From: Terriglobia bacterium
GTDB taxonomy: Bacteria; Acidobacteriota; Terriglobia; Bryobacterales; Bryobacteraceae
NCBI GenBank assembly: GCA_020073145.1
Contig: JAIQFS010000017.1
Location: 34,430 to 98,429 of the forward strand
DNA: 64,000 nucleotides
Reading direction: 5' to 3'
Below are positions 9,386 through 21,974 of this stretch, piece by piece. A program made the position numbers and the translations under genes. Positions within the stretch are counted from its first letter, which is position 1. Each line of letters opens with the position of its first letter. Under the pieces are notes generated by a model, which worked only from the letters and a program-made list of their open reading frames with translations, was not told the DNA's origin and searched no databases.

Positions 9386-9461
9386 AGTCCAGCCGCCAGC
9401 GCCACCTGTCATAATGAAATCGGAGGCCGGTCTCTTGTCCACGCTCACCTCACCCGTTTCC

Positions 9462-10718
9462 ATGTCGCAGGAGGATGAAAGAAATCCCTGGCTGGCCGCC
9501 GCGGCGCGCTTCGATGAGGCGGCCATGCGGCTCCATCTCGATGACGGCATGTGCAAGGTCTTGCGATCGCCCGCCCGCGAGATCACCGTTCATATCCCGG
9601 TGCAGCTCGATGACGGCCGCCTGGAAGTCTTCACGGGCTACCGCGTCCAGCACTCGATTGCCCGCGGGCCCGCCAAGGGCGGGATCCGCTTCGCACCCGA
9701 CGTGACCCTCGACGAGGTGCGCGCCCTGGCGTCCTGGATGACCTGGAAATGCGCCGTCGTCAACATCCCCTTCGGCGGCGGCAAGGGCGGCGTCATCTGC
9801 GATCCCAACCTGCTCTCCCCGGCTGAGCTCGAAAAGCTCACGCGGCGCTACACCGCCGAAATCATCGATTTCATCGGGCCCGAACGCGATGTGCCCGCCC
9901 CCGATGTCAACACCAACGAGCAGACCATGGCGTGGATCATGGATACCTATTCCATGCACTCGCGTCATACCGTGACCGCCGTGGTGACGGGCAAGCCGCT
10001 GGCGCTGGGGGGGTCCCGCGGCCGCCCCGAAGCCACCGGGCGCGGCTGCATGATGGTGACGCTCGAAGCCCTCAAACGCTTCGGGCTCACCCCCGATTCG
10101 TGCCGCGTGGTCATTCAGGGTTTCGGTAACGTTGGCGGCATGGCCGCGAAACTGATGGCCGCCAAAGGCTTCAAAATCGTCTGTATTGTCGAATACGACG
10201 GCGCGGTCTACAATCCCAAAGGCCTCGATATCGCCGCCCTGGCGCAGCACCGCAAGGAAACCGGGTCGATCGTCGGCTTTTCCGGCGGCGAGGACATGGA
10301 CAAGGATCAGGCCCTGTTCCTGGAGTGCGATGTGCTCCTGCCGGCCGCCACCGAAAACGTCATCACCTCTCAGAATGCCGCCCGGCTACGTTGCCGAATT
10401 CTCTGCGAGGGCGCGAATGGCCCGACCACCCCGCTGGCCGATGAAATTCTGGCCGAAAAGAAAGTTTTCGTGGTCCCCGACATCCTGGCCAACGCCGGCG
10501 GTGTCACCGTCTCCTATTTCGAGTGGGTGCAGGACCGCCAGGGCTTCTTCTGGAACGAGCAACTGGTCAATGACCGGCTCGCCGAGATCATGGTGGAAAG
10601 TTTCGACGCGGTGGTGCACTATGCCCAGACCCACGGCGTGAATAACCGCATCGCGGCTTATATGCTCGCCCTCGACCGCGTCGCCTTTGCCATCAAGCTG
10701 CGGGGGATTTACGCGTAG
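9462..10718 (+). CDS. gdhA: Glu/Leu/Phe/Val dehydrogenase (glutamate dehydrogenase)
   Basis: A cytoplasmic NAD(P)-dependent enzyme interconverting glutamate and 2-oxoglutarate. The dimerisation/substrate domain contains GPAKGGIRF and the catalytic-lysine region PFGGGKGGV, followed by DVPAPDVNT. The Rossmann domain has [11 protein letters not shown] and ends in the usual [15 protein letters not shown]. Starting at ATG 9462 ([10 protein letters not shown]) gives 418 residues, the normal size. The frame extends to an ATG at 9414, but a CATAAT box overlaps that codon, so the later start is preferred. Neither start has a Shine-Dalgarno sequence. Confidence 0.9.
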   Translation: MSQEDERNPWLAAAARFDEAAMRLHLDDGMCKVLRSPAREITVHIPVQLDDGRLEVFTGYRVQHSIARGPAKGGIRFAPDVTLDEVRALASWMTWKCAVVNIPFGGGKGGVICDPNLLSPAELEKLTRRYTAEIIDFIGPERDVPAPDVNTNEQTMAWIMDTYSMHSRHTVTAVVTGKPLALGGSRGRPEATGRGCMMVTLEALKRFGLTPDSCRVVIQGFGNVGGMAAKLMAAKGFKIVCIVEYDGAVYNPKGLDIAALAQHRKETGSIVGFSGGEDMDKDQALFLECDVLLPAATENVITSQNAARLRCRILCEGANGPTTPLADEILAEKKVFVVPDILANAGGVTVSYFEWVQDRQGFFWNEQLVNDRLAEIMVESFDAVVHYAQTHGVNNRIAAYMLALDRVAFAIKLRGIYA

Positions 10719-10774
10719 GCGAAATCCGGTCCGAGGGCCGTCTGCGGACCCCAGCCTCCGCCCCACTACCACTG

Positions 10775-13384
10775 ATGTCCGCTGACGCTTCCACGCCGCT
10801 GATGCGGCAGTACAACGCCATCAAACAGCAGGCCCCGAACGCGCTGCTGTTTTTTCGCCTGGGCGATTTCTACGAGCTGTTTTTCGAAGACGCCGTGGTG
10901 GCCGCCCGTGAGCTCGAAATCACTCTCACGGCGCGCAACAAGGAAAAAGAAACCGCCATCCCCATGTGCGGCGTGCCCTACCACGCTGCCGAGGGATACA
11001 TAGCGCGCCTAATTCAGAAGGGCTACCGCGTCGCCATCTGCGATCAGATGGAAGACCCGCGCTTCGCCAAGAAGCTGGTCAAACGCGAGATCACGCGGGT
11101 GGTGACGCCCGGCACGGCCATGGATGCCAGCTTGGTGCGGCCGCGCGAAAATAATTACCTGGCGGCCGTGACGCGCACCGGTTCGCGTTCCGCGGTGGCC
11201 CATGTGGATGTCTCGACCGGCGAATTTCGCGTGACCGAGGTGGAAGCCGCCGACGTCGCTGGCACACTCGAAAACCTGGGCGCGCGCGAAGTACTGTTTC
11301 CCGCCGACCTGCCCCTGCTCACTGGCGAAGACCGCGCCGGACCGCGTTTCGTCCGCACCGAGCTCGAAGAGTGGGTTTTCAGCCACGATTACGCCGACCG
11401 GACCCTGCGCGACCATTTCAAGCTCCTGTCGCTCGATGGCTGCGGCCTGGCCAACCGCCCCGCGGCAGTCGGCGCGGCGGGCGCGGTCTTGCACTACCTT
11501 CGTGACACGCAGCGGGCCGCGCTCGATCATCTCGACCGCCCCGCGTATTACGACCGCGCCGATTTCATGGTGCTCGACGCCGTCACCGTACGCAATCTGG
11601 AACTGACCGAGCCGCTGTTTTCAGCTGACGCCGGAGGCCCGCAAAATGCCGCAACCGTGCTCGCCGTGCTCGACCAGACCCAGACTGGCATGGGCGGACG
11701 CCTGCTGCGGCAACGCCTCCTGCGCCCTTCCATGGACCGCGCCGAGATCGAGCAGCGCCTCGATGCCGCCGCAGAATTGGCCCAGCAGACCATCCTTCGC
11801 GCCGAACTGCGTAAACAGCTCGCCGGCATCCTCGATGTCGAACGCCTCCTCGCCAAGGTGACGCTCGGCTCGGCGGGCCCACGCGATCTCTTGGCGCTCG
11901 GCCGGTCGCTCGAAAAGATTCCCGCCGTCAAGCGCTGTTTCGATACCCAGCAGGCGGCGCGCCTCCGCTCCATTCATGAACGCCTCGACGAACTGCCGGA
12001 TGTGACCGACCTGATTCTCGAAGCCATCGCCGATGAACCACCGCTCAACCTCGCCGACGGCGGCACCATCCGCGCCGGCTTTCACGCAGAGCTCGACGAG
12101 CTGCGCGACCTGAGCCTCAACGGCCGCCAGTACATCGCGCAAATCGAGGCGCGCGAGCGCCAGCGCACCGGCATCGGATCACTCAAGGTGCGCTTCAACA
12201 ACGTGTTCGGATATTACATCGAGATCACGAGAGCCAACCTCCACCTGGCGCCTCCCGATTACGAGCGCAAACAAACCCTGGCCAACGCCGAGCGCTTCAC
12301 AACACCGGAACTCAAGGATTACGAGGGCAAGGTTCTCGATGCCGAGGAAAAAATCCTGGCGCTCGAAAAAGAGTTATTCGCCGAGGTCCGCAAGTCCGCT
12401 GCCGCGCAGGCGCAGCGCATTCGGGCCTCAGCCGGCGCCATTGCCGAACTCGATGTGACAGCATCGCTGGCCCAGGTGGCGGCCGAGAACCGCTATCAGC
12501 GGCCGGCGTTTTCTGACGACGGCGAAATGCGCATCATGGCCGGCCGCCATCCCGTCATCGAACGCCTGGCCGAACAGGAATCCGGCCGCTTCATCCCCAA
12601 CGACCTCTACCTCAACGACAGCGCCGACCTGATCGCCATCATCACCGGGCCCAACATGGGAGGCAAATCCACCTACCTGCGCCAGGCCGCCCTCATTGCG
12701 ATCCTCGCGCAGATGGGCTCGTTCGTCCCGGCCGAGTCCGCGCGCCTTCCTTTGATCGACCGAATCTTCACCCGCATCGGCGCTTCCGACAATTTGTCCC
12801 GCGGCCGTTCCACCTTTATGGTGGAAATGACGGAGACCGCCGTGATTCTCAATACCGCCTCGCCGCGCAGCTTCATCGTGCTCGATGAAATCGGCCGCGG
12901 CACCGCCACCTTCGACGGCCTAGCGCTGGCCTGGGCCGTGGTCGAGCACATCCATGTCCGCACCCGCGCCAAAACCCTGTTCGCCACTCACTACCACGAG
13001 CTCACCGAACTCGCCGAACAGCTGGACGGGGTCCGCAATCTGCGCGTCTCGGTTAAAGAGGCCGGCGACCACATCATCTTCCTGCGCAAAGTCGAGCCCG
13101 GACGGGCCGACCGCAGCTATGGGATCGAGGTGGCGCGCCTCGCCGGGTTGCCGCTCAATGTGATCGAACGCGCCCGCGAGGTCCTCAAACTGCACGAACG
13201 CACCGAGCACGTCGTCACCGAGGAGCTCTCGCATGCCGAGCCCGGCTCGCTGCAAATCCAGTTGTTTGAGCCGGTGGGCTACAACATCGCTGAGCGCATC
13301 CGCTCGCTCAACGTGGATGAGCTCCGGCCCATTGAGGCATTGCAGCTTCTCCACGAGTTGCAACAGGAGCTGAAACGGTCATGA
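10775..13384 (+). CDS. mutS: DNA mismatch repair protein MutS
   Basis: An 869-residue MutS that recognises mismatches and small loops. The N-terminal mismatch-binding domain has the F-x-E element in RLGDFYELFF and MCGVPYHAAEGYI. Connector, lever and clamp regions follow. The ATPase domain has Walker A GPNMGGKSTYLRQ (about residues 626-638), the SRGRSTFMVEM loop, Walker B FIVLDEIGRGTATFDG and LFATHYHELTEL. The length is typical of bacterial MutS1. It overlaps anmK by 4 bp. No mutL is in the window. Confidence 0.97.
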   Translation: MSADASTPLMRQYNAIKQQAPNALLFFRLGDFYELFFEDAVVAARELEITLTARNKEKETAIPMCGVPYHAAEGYIARLIQKGYRVAICDQMEDPRFAKKLVKREITRVVTPGTAMDASLVRPRENNYLAAVTRTGSRSAVAHVDVSTGEFRVTEVEAADVAGTLENLGAREVLFPADLPLLTGEDRAGPRFVRTELEEWVFSHDYADRTLRDHFKLLSLDGCGLANRPAAVGAAGAVLHYLRDTQRAALDHLDRPAYYDRADFMVLDAVTVRNLELTEPLFSADAGGPQNAATVLAVLDQTQTGMGGRLLRQRLLRPSMDRAEIEQRLDAAAELAQQTILRAELRKQLAGILDVERLLAKVTLGSAGPRDLLALGRSLEKIPAVKRCFDTQQAARLRSIHERLDELPDVTDLILEAIADEPPLNLADGGTIRAGFHAELDELRDLSLNGRQYIAQIEARERQRTGIGSLKVRFNNVFGYYIEITRANLHLAPPDYERKQTLANAERFTTPELKDYEGKVLDAEEKILALEKELFAEVRKSAAAQAQRIRASAGAIAELDVTASLAQVAAENRYQRPAFSDDGEMRIMAGRHPVIERLAEQESGRFIPNDLYLNDSADLIAIITGPNMGGKSTYLRQAALIAILAQMGSFVPAESARLPLIDRIFTRIGASDNLSRGRSTFMVEMTETAVILNTASPRSFIVLDEIGRGTATFDGLALAWAVVEHIHVRTRAKTLFATHYHELTELAEQLDGVRNLRVSVKEAGDHIIFLRKVEPGRADRSYGIEVARLAGLPLNVIERAREVLKLHERTEHVVTEELSHAEPGSLQIQLFEPVGYNIAERIRSLNVDELRPIEALQLLHELQQELKRS

Positions 13385-14448
13385 GGGTCGCGGGGGTGAT
13401 GAGCGGTACGTCGCTCGACGGCATCGACGTCGCCATTATCGAAATCCGCGGTCGGCGCATCCAAACCGTCGGCTTTCAATCCACACCGTACCCGCACACC
13501 GTCCGCACCGCGTTGCTGGGCCCCCTGGATGCCGCACGGATCTCCCGCCTCAACTTTCACCTGGGCGGCCTTTATGCGAATTCGGTCCGGAAGGCGGTGC
13601 GGCAGTTCGGGGCCGTCAGCCTGATCGGCTGCCACGGACAGACCATTTTTCACGAGGGCGGCGCCAACACGCTGCAGATCGGCGAGCCGGCGGTCATCGC
13701 CGAGCGCACCGGCGTGCCCGTGGTCTCGAATTTCCGCACCCGCGACATCGCCGCCGGCGGCCAAGGCGCGCCCTTGGTCCCCTACGTGGATTACCTGCTG
13801 TTCCGGCATCCCACACGCACTCGAATCGCGCTCAACATCGGCGGCATCGCGAACATCACGGTCATTCCGCCCGCAGCCCGTCCGCAAGACGTGATTGCCT
13901 TCGATACCGGTCCCGGCAACATGGTGATCGACGCCCTCACACTCGAATTCACGCGGGGTAAAAAGACATACGATCGCGCGGGAAGAATCGCCGCGTCAGG
14001 CCAGGTGAACCGGAAGGTGCTGGATGACCTACTTCGTGATCCCTACTACCGCCGCCGCCCGCCCAAGAGCGCCGGCCGCGAGCAATACGGCGTCGAATTC
14101 GTGGCGCGGTTGAAGCAGCGGAAGATCCCGCCGCGCGACCGCATCGCCACCGCCACCGTGCTCACCGCCGCCACCATCGCGCACGCGGTTCACAGCGTAA
14201 GCCGCGCACCCGCGGACCTGATCGTCTCCGGTGGCGGTGTGCACAACCCCAAAATCATGGCTCACCTGGCCGGCTTCCTCCCTGGAGTTACCATCGTCAC
14301 TTCCGCGGCCTACGGGATTGACCCCGATGCCAAGGAAGGCATTGCCTTTGCGGTGCTTGCTTACGCCACCTGGAAGCGCCAGCCGGCCAATCTGCCTTCC
14401 GCCACCGGCGCGGCTCACGCCGCCATCCTCGGCAACATTACATTGTGA
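13381..14448 (+). CDS. anmK: anhydro-N-acetylmuramic acid kinase
   Basis: A 355-residue ASKHA-fold kinase that phosphorylates and opens 1,6-anhydro-MurNAc during cell-wall recycling. The N-terminal signature GVMSGTSLDGIDVAI is diagnostic. Further conserved parts are CHGQTIFHEG, VSNFRTRDIAAGGQGAPLVP, LNIGGIANIT and DTGPGNMVIDA. The ATG overlaps the mutS stop (ATGA). Together with ddl it is one of two murein-related enzymes on this strand. Confidence 0.95.
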   Translation: MRVAGVMSGTSLDGIDVAIIEIRGRRIQTVGFQSTPYPHTVRTALLGPLDAARISRLNFHLGGLYANSVRKAVRQFGAVSLIGCHGQTIFHEGGANTLQIGEPAVIAERTGVPVVSNFRTRDIAAGGQGAPLVPYVDYLLFRHPTRTRIALNIGGIANITVIPPAARPQDVIAFDTGPGNMVIDALTLEFTRGKKTYDRAGRIAASGQVNRKVLDDLLRDPYYRRRPPKSAGREQYGVEFVARLKQRKIPPRDRIATATVLTAATIAHAVHSVSRAPADLIVSGGGVHNPKIMAHLAGFLPGVTIVTSAAYGIDPDAKEGIAFAVLAYATWKRQPANLPSATGAAHAAILGNITL

Positions 14449-14467
14449 GAACTGTGGGTGAAGCGGT

Positions 14468-14698
14468 TTAGCGAAAGCTCGGCTGCACTTCTGGCGTCGG
14501 TTTCCGTTGCCGAACCGGCGCGCCCATGCGCATCTCATTCCAGTCGTACGCCAGTTCCTTGCCGCAGTCCAGGCACGCGACGTAGGTCCCAAACCGCGTC
14601 GCACCCGCCAGAGTAGACCCGCCGCTCTTCCGCGGAGTGACCGGAAAAGTCGTCCTCCGATGCGAACAACCGAAAAGCAGATTGATGAACTGAAGCAT
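14468..14698 (-). CDS. small CxxC protein, unknown function
   Basis: A 76-residue protein with one C-x-x-C pair in YVACLDCGKELAYDWNEM, plus an upstream cysteine-histidine pair (FGCSHRRTTFPVTP). Together these could bind zinc. I recall similar short proteins in acidobacterial genomes but know no function. The ATG at 14698 has a good ribosome site (GAGGGA) and a TATC-rich AT-bearing upstream region. It is convergent with anmK and separated from it by 19 bp. Confidence 0.65.
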   Translation of the reverse strand: MLQFINLLFGCSHRRTTFPVTPRKSGGSTLAGATRFGTYVACLDCGKELAYDWNEMRMGAPVRQRKPTPEVQPSFR

Positions 14699-14837
14699 GT
14701 CAGGAATCCCTCACTATGATAGATACAATTTCCTGCGCAAAAGTTTCAATGGAGACGATCCCCTAGTACGAGACACTTGTCATTTTGTAGACACTATCAC
14801 CTTGTGGTTTTGTTTTGGAATTACGCTGCAAATCCGG

Positions 14838-15820
14838 TCAGCCAAACAGGTTGGCTGCGATGGATTGCGCGATCAGCTGCCCGTGGAAACGGCCGTTCTC
14901 AATAAAAATCTCGTTGGTGTGCATGCCGGCCACAATCACGCCCGCCAAATAGATCCCCGGACGCTCGCTCTCCAGTGTCTTTTCATTCGTTCGCGGCCTA
15001 AGTGTTTCCCGTTCTAGGGTTATGCCTGTGGAATTCAGAAACTCCAAGTCCGGCTGGTACCCGATTAGAGCGAAGACGAAGTCGTTCCTTAACGAAATTT
15101 CACCTTCCGGAGTGGCCACGCGCACCGCATCCGGTTGAATCTCGACCACGGTCGATCGAAAGTAAGCGGGAATTTCTCCGTTCTTAATGCGGTTCTCAAT
15201 ATTTGGCTTGATCCAGTACTTTACCGAATCCGAAATTTTCTCGCCGCGGTGAATCAAAGTGACACGGGCGCCCGTCCACCATAATTCCAAAGCTGCGATG
15301 GCCGCCGAATTCTTGGCGCCAATCACCACCACGTCGTGATTGTAGTAAGGGTGCGCTTCCTGATAATAGTGCAGCACCTTGGGCAGCTCTTCGCCGGGCA
15401 CGCCCAGCCGGTTGGGAACGTCGTAGTATCCCGTGGCCAGGACGATTTTGCGCGCTTGGTAGACCTGCTGGCAACCGCGCCGGTCGGTGGTGAACACCTG
15501 GAAGGCCTGGTCCGCACCGCCGATCCGGTCCACGCGCTCGTATTGCCGGATCTCCAGATGATAGTGGTCCGCCACCCGCCGGTAGTATTTCAATGCTTCG
15601 GCGCGGTTGGGCTTGTCGTTCAGGCTGGTCATCGGGAGATTGCCGATTTCGAGCAGCTCCGGCGTGGTGAAGAAGGTCATATTGGTGGGGTAGTGATACA
15701 GCGAGTTCACCACACAGCCCTTCTCGATCAGGACCGCCTTCAGGCCGCGCTGCTGCAGTTCGATGCCGCAAGCGAGGCCGGTCGGTCCCGCCCCCACCAC
15801 GACCGCGTCAAACGACTCGC

Positions 15821-15824
<4 letters not shown>
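14838..15824 (-). CDS. ypdA: YpdA-family FAD/NAD(P) disulfide reductase (putative bacillithiol disulfide reductase)
   Basis: A 328-residue flavoprotein with an N-terminal FAD site VVVGAGPTGLACGIELQQRG and an NAD(P) site VVVIGAKNSAAIAALELWW. The segments KGCVVNSLYHYPTNMTFF and FALIGYQPDLEFL are typical of YpdA, which reduces bacillithiol disulfide with NADPH in Firmicutes and is found in other bacillithiol makers. No CxxC active site is present, as expected for YpdA. The frame runs much further upstream, but a GTG at 15824 overlaps the alaS stop as GTGA and precedes the FAD fold directly, so this start is chosen. Confidence 0.85.
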
Positions 15825-18457
<2,633 letters not shown>

Positions 18458-18536
18458 ACAGAATCCTTCGGGAAAATACGCTAAAGACTAATTGTAGCGT
18501 GGGGCCGGCTTCCGGCCAGTTCAGGGCGCCGGTGCG

Positions 18537-19787
18537 CTATCCAATCGCCGCCAGCGCCTGCTCGAAATCGGCCAGCAGATCGCGCCAGTCCTCGATCCCC
18601 ACCGAAATCCGCACCAGCCCGTCGGTCACGCCCGATTCCGCCAGTTCCTCCGCCGTCATGCCGGAGTGCGTGGTGGTCTTGGGGTGGCACGTCAGCGTCT
18701 CCACGCCACCCAGCGAAACCGCGTTGCGCGCAATCTGCACGTGGCGCAGAAATTCGAACGCGGCCTTCTTGCCGCCTTTGAAATCGATCGAAAAGAGGGC
18801 TCCCGGATAGGCGCACTGCTTGCGGAAGATCCGGATCTGTTCCGCGTCTTCGAACAATGTCGGGTAGATCACGCGGCTCAGGTGTTTGTGGCCGTGCAGC
18901 GCTTCCGCCACCCGCTGCGCGTTCTTGCTCTGGCGGTTCATGCGCAGAGAGACCGTCGGCAACCGCCCATCGAGCATCCAACACTCGTCCGGCTGCAGAA
19001 TGTTCCCGAACATCACCCGCCGGCTGCGCAGCGTCTGGATCATCTCCGCGTTCCGCGCCAGCGCCACGCCGGCCACCATGTCGCTGAACCCGGAAAGAAA
19101 CTTGGTTGCCGAGTACAGCACCAGGTCGGCGCCCAGTTGCAGCGGATGCTGAAACGCCGGCCCCAGAAACGTGTTGTCCACCATCACCACCGGCCGGTCC
19201 GGATGCCGCGCCGCGGCTTCCGTCACCTGCTCGATGTCCGTCATTGTCATGGTCGGATTGGCCGGAGTCTCGAGGTAGACGATACAGCAGTTCTGAGCGC
19301 CGCGGATGGCGGCCGCAATTCCCGCCGAATCCCCCGACGCCACCGGAATGCCCTTCACCCCGAACGGCTCCAGAAAATTGTGGATCAGCCCCGTGGTGCC
19401 GCCGTAAAGCGGGGTGGTATAGACGATGGTCCCGTGCGGCCGCGCAAACGTAAAAAACGCCGTCATGATCGCCGCCATGCCCGAATTGAAGACCGCCGCT
19501 TGGCTGGCGCCCGGCTCCAGCGGCACGATCTGGTCTTCCAGAATTTCCGCGTTGGGGTGAGAGATGCGCGAATAAATCAGATCGGCCCGCTCGCCCGGCT
19601 GCGGGTGAATCTTTCCCAGCGCCATGGCAAAAGCCCGCTCCGCCGCTTCCGGGCTGGCAAACACGTACGTCGAACTGCGAAACACCGCGGGCCGCGCCGA
19701 CCCCACCGAAAGAGCGGGGTCGAATCCGCGCGTCAACACCGCCGTGCGCGGGTGCACTTCGCCATGCAGATCGTCATGTTCGGACAT
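18537..19787 (-). CDS. PLP-dependent Cys/Met metabolism enzyme (methionine gamma-lyase/cystathionine gamma-synthase family)
   Basis: A 416-residue fold-type I PLP enzyme. The PLP lysine lies in LYSATKFLSGFSDMVAG, with upstream LETPANPTMTMTDI and VMVDNTFLGPAFQHPL. The C-terminal VSLGGVETLTCHPKTTTHS is the usual family ending. Family members cleave or form cystathionine, methionine or homocysteine; sequence alone does not separate methionine gamma-lyase from cystathionine gamma-lyase. The frame continues far upstream, but the ATG at 19787 has a purine-rich ribosome site (GGAGCAGAGAG) and gives normal length. Confidence 0.88.
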   Translation of the reverse strand: MSEHDDLHGEVHPRTAVLTRGFDPALSVGSARPAVFRSSTYVFASPEAAERAFAMALGKIHPQPGERADLIYSRISHPNAEILEDQIVPLEPGASQAAVFNSGMAAIMTAFFTFARPHGTIVYTTPLYGGTTGLIHNFLEPFGVKGIPVASGDSAGIAAAIRGAQNCCIVYLETPANPTMTMTDIEQVTEAAARHPDRPVVMVDNTFLGPAFQHPLQLGADLVLYSATKFLSGFSDMVAGVALARNAEMIQTLRSRRVMFGNILQPDECWMLDGRLPTVSLRMNRQSKNAQRVAEALHGHKHLSRVIYPTLFEDAEQIRIFRKQCAYPGALFSIDFKGGKKAAFEFLRHVQIARNAVSLGGVETLTCHPKTTTHSGMTAEELAESGVTDGLVRISVGIEDWRDLLADFEQALAAIG

Positions 19788-19881
19788 AAGGACTCTCTGC
19801 TCCGAGTGTAGCGCCCTGCGCGGTGCGTGGGGCAACACTCGCTGCCGAACCCTGGGGCTGCGGTTGCCGCCTTGGGTCCAG

Positions 19882-19901
19882 CCCTGCCGGTCACGGCAGG
19901 G
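19882..19901. repeat. perfect 8-bp inverted repeat (hairpin), possible operon end
   Basis: CCCTGCCG and CGGCAGGG are separated by 4 nt. The hairpin lies 42 nt past the stop of the zinc-ribbon membrane gene on the minus strand. There is no T-run, so intrinsic termination is doubtful. Confidence 0.35.
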
Positions 19902-19942
19902 GAACGGAGCCCTCGATGAGCAGACTGGGCGACTGCCCTCCC

Positions 19943-20548
19943 TCAGGCCTGCGCTTGGCGCTGCGGCTGTGGCGTGACCTCGCTTCCGCAGTGCGGGCAG
20001 TAGTGGTCCACTTCGCCCACCTCCCGTTGGCATTGCTGGCACGTGGGCCGCAGGTTGTATTTGCACCCTGGGCAGTAGTTGAACCGCGCGCTCACCAGCA
20101 CCCCGCACTGTGTGCAATGGTACGGCAATGGCTCCCGGACCAGAAAGTAAATCACAAATCCGATAAACAGCCAGCCGGGTAGCAACATGATCACCAGCAG
20201 CGTCCACAGGACCGCGTTCATCCCGCGCCGCCGCGCATCCTGGCTGATGTAGCCGATCAGAAAAATGATGCAGGCCATGGGAATGGCCGCCGCCGTGATG
20301 ACTCCCGCCAGCGCCCAGTTGCTCTGCACCTGGGTCAGATCGGGTTGGCCGAACCCTTCCTCCAACCGATTGAGGATTTGGCCGACGGCTTGCGCAATCA
20401 CGAACAGCCCCGCCACTACCCACACCAGAGTCCGTGGGATCAACCGGATCTCATCCGCAAACCGCAGGTTCTCCTTCCGCATGCGGAACCGGATCAGCCG
20501 CATCTTTTCGTTCAGCAGGGGCCGTTGATAATCCGACATCGTTCTCAC
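19943..20548 (-). CDS. membrane protein with C-terminal double zinc ribbon
   Basis: A protein of up to 201 residues with three hydrophobic segments (about residues 40-60, 80-102 and 112-137) followed by a cytoplasmic tail carrying four C-x-x-C pairs: CTQCG, CPGC, CQQC and CPHCG. This is a pair of zinc ribbons. It is the third gene of an ECF sigma/anti-sigma operon: the GTG at 20548 overlaps the anti-sigma stop by 4 bp. An ATG at 20539 is an alternative start. A role in signalling with the sigma factor is inferred only from position. Confidence 0.72.
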   Translation of the reverse strand: MRTMSDYQRPLLNEKMRLIRFRMRKENLRFADEIRLIPRTLVWVVAGLFVIAQAVGQILNRLEEGFGQPDLTQVQSNWALAGVITAAAIPMACIIFLIGYISQDARRRGMNAVLWTLLVIMLLPGWLFIGFVIYFLVREPLPYHCTQCGVLVSARFNYCPGCKYNLRPTCQQCQREVGEVDHYCPHCGSEVTPQPQRQAQA

Positions 20549-21018
20549 CTTGTTCGATACCTTTCCCCGTCCGATCGGTCAATCAGCAAAGCGCCCGCTG
20601 CCAGCAATGCCGGCGCCGCCCACCACAGGGCGAACCCCATCTTCCACACCAGCGACGGTAGCCCGCTCAGGTGGCCCATCCATTCGAAAGCCCGCCAAAC
20701 ATACGGAGCGCTGGCGATCCCCGCCGCCCAAGAGACTCCACACGCCGCCCACACCATCCACCCCCCGCGCCGCCGCTTCTGCAGATCCTGGGCGCGCAGA
20801 TACACACGCAGTTGCGTGCGGTTGGCCAGCGCCGGGGGAATCGCAACCGAAAGAGCGCGCAGCGATTGGAGCGCGTGATCTGTGGCTTCCGCCAGCCGCA
20901 CACACTCCGGACACGTCTCCAGGTGACCGTTGAGCCACTCGTGGTCGGCGGTGGAAATGCCGTCCACCCGTTCCCGCCCTATCAGATCCCGCGCCCTTCC
21001 GTGCGGATTTTCGTTCAT
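20545..21018 (-). CDS. anti-sigma factor with zf-HC2 domain
   Basis: A 157-residue single- or double-pass membrane protein. The N-terminal HLETCPECVRLAEAT fits the H-x3-C-x2-C zinc-binding core of ZAS/zf-HC2 anti-sigma domains, which hold ECF sigma factors in the cytoplasm. Hydrophobic segments follow near residues 87-105 and 125-147. It overlaps the upstream sigma gene by 4 bp and the downstream zinc-ribbon gene by 4 bp, a tightly coupled set. What it senses is not visible. Confidence 0.8.
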   Translation of the reverse strand: MNENPHGRARDLIGRERVDGISTADHEWLNGHLETCPECVRLAEATDHALQSLRALSVAIPPALANRTQLRVYLRAQDLQKRRRGGWMVWAACGVSWAAGIASAPYVWRAFEWMGHLSGLPSLVWKMGFALWWAAPALLAAGALLIDRSDGERYRTR

Positions 21019-21554
21019 CGGGGCTCCTCCGCGAACAGTGCGCGCAGTGCGTCCAGCCCACGATACAGTCGCGATTTCACCGTCGAAAGCGGCGTCCCCA
21101 GAACCGCGCCGATCTCCTCCAGCGTTATCTCTTCCTGAAACCGCAGCAGCAGCACTTCGCGATAGACCGCGGGCACCTGTCCCAGCCGTGCCTGTATTTG
21201 CGCTTTCGTCTCCTGGCTGGACACCTGGTCGAAAGCCGAAACCCCCGCCGCCGCCGGCTCCTCGCTCAGCATGTTCATGCCGTCCGGCCTCTTCCGCCGG
21301 GCCAGGTCAATCGTCAGATGTCGGGCGATGGCAAACAGCCACGTCTCAAACTTCGATTGCCCGTCGTACTGGTGGCCTCGCTCCAGCACCCGGATCCAGG
21401 TTTCCTGAAACAGGTCCTCGGCGGCTTCCGCGCTTCCCGTCAGATAGAGCAGATAGCGATAGAGCCGGTACTGGTATTGCTCGATCAGGCCGTCGAGCAG
21501 CTCCGGATCCCGGCGGCGCAAGCCTCGGGCCACTGCCTGGGTATCTGGAGCCAT
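21015..21554 (-). CDS. ECF-type RNA polymerase sigma factor
   Basis: A 179-residue sigma-70 family protein with region 2 (LTGSAEAAEDLFQETWIRVL, KFETWLFAIARHLTIDLARR) and region 4 helix-turn-helix (EEITLEEIGAVLGTPLSTVK). There is no region 1 or 3, as in ECF factors. It directs transcription of a stress or envelope regulon, and the overlapping anti-sigma gene is its likely inhibitor. The frame extends to a GTG at 21608 and an ATG at 21587, but a TAGAAT box overlaps the latter, so the ATG at 21554 is preferred. Confidence 0.86.
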   Translation of the reverse strand: MAPDTQAVARGLRRRDPELLDGLIEQYQYRLYRYLLYLTGSAEAAEDLFQETWIRVLERGHQYDGQSKFETWLFAIARHLTIDLARRKRPDGMNMLSEEPAAAGVSAFDQVSSQETKAQIQARLGQVPAVYREVLLLRFQEEITLEEIGAVLGTPLSTVKSRLYRGLDALRALFAEEPR

Positions 21555-21585
21555 CAGTGCCGAGAAGAAAGCAGCCGCGGCGGTC

Positions 21586-21591
21586 ATTCTA
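21586..21591 (-). promoter_or_regulatory. candidate -10 box (TAGAAT) for the sigma operon
   Basis: On the minus strand TAGAAT lies 31 nt upstream of the chosen ATG at 21554 and overlaps an upstream in-frame ATG, which argues that the upstream codon is not used. Confidence 0.35.
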
Positions 21592-21638
21592 TCAGGTATA
21601 CGAACCACCCCCGCAAAAAGACCCGGACCAATGGGCCG

Positions 21639-21854
21639 CTACGGGATTCGCTGCCCGCACAACGGGCAGAAGGAGCCCAGTGTGGGGATTTGCTGGCTGC
21701 AATGGGGACAAGACCTAGCGGGAATCAGCAAGCCTTGCTGGCGGCGGTTGAGCAGGGTCCATACCAGGACGACACCCGCGATCAGGGGCAGCAACAGGAA
21801 CAGGATCGCCACCATGAAGACGACCACCAACTCCGGGAACCCGATACTTCGCAA
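21639..21854 (-). CDS. small membrane protein with C-terminal zinc ribbon
   Basis: A 71-residue protein with one transmembrane segment (about residues 9-35) and a C-terminal ribbon of two pairs, CPHC and CPLCG, separated by ten residues. Layout is like a shortened form of the zinc-ribbon membrane protein at 19943, but with only one ribbon. It precedes the sigma operon on the same strand. Function is unknown; it may anchor a protein or nucleic-acid contact at the membrane. Confidence 0.65.
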   Translation of the reverse strand: MRSIGFPELVVVFMVAILFLLLPLIAGVVLVWTLLNRRQQGLLIPARSCPHCSQQIPTLGSFCPLCGQRIP

Positions 21855-21974
21855 ACGGTTCCGTCAATTGTAAGTCAAGGTTGGTGCGGGAACAACCCCC
21901 GGGATGCGAAACGTGGTTGTGGGGATCCTGCACTCCGCTTACCAAGTGGCGCTCTGCCGGCCCGTTTCCTGGCC

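Noticed and set aside
14697..15017. 106-codon plus-strand frame across the ypdA 3' end
   Set aside because: It overlaps two supported minus-strand genes and shows no protein-like signature.
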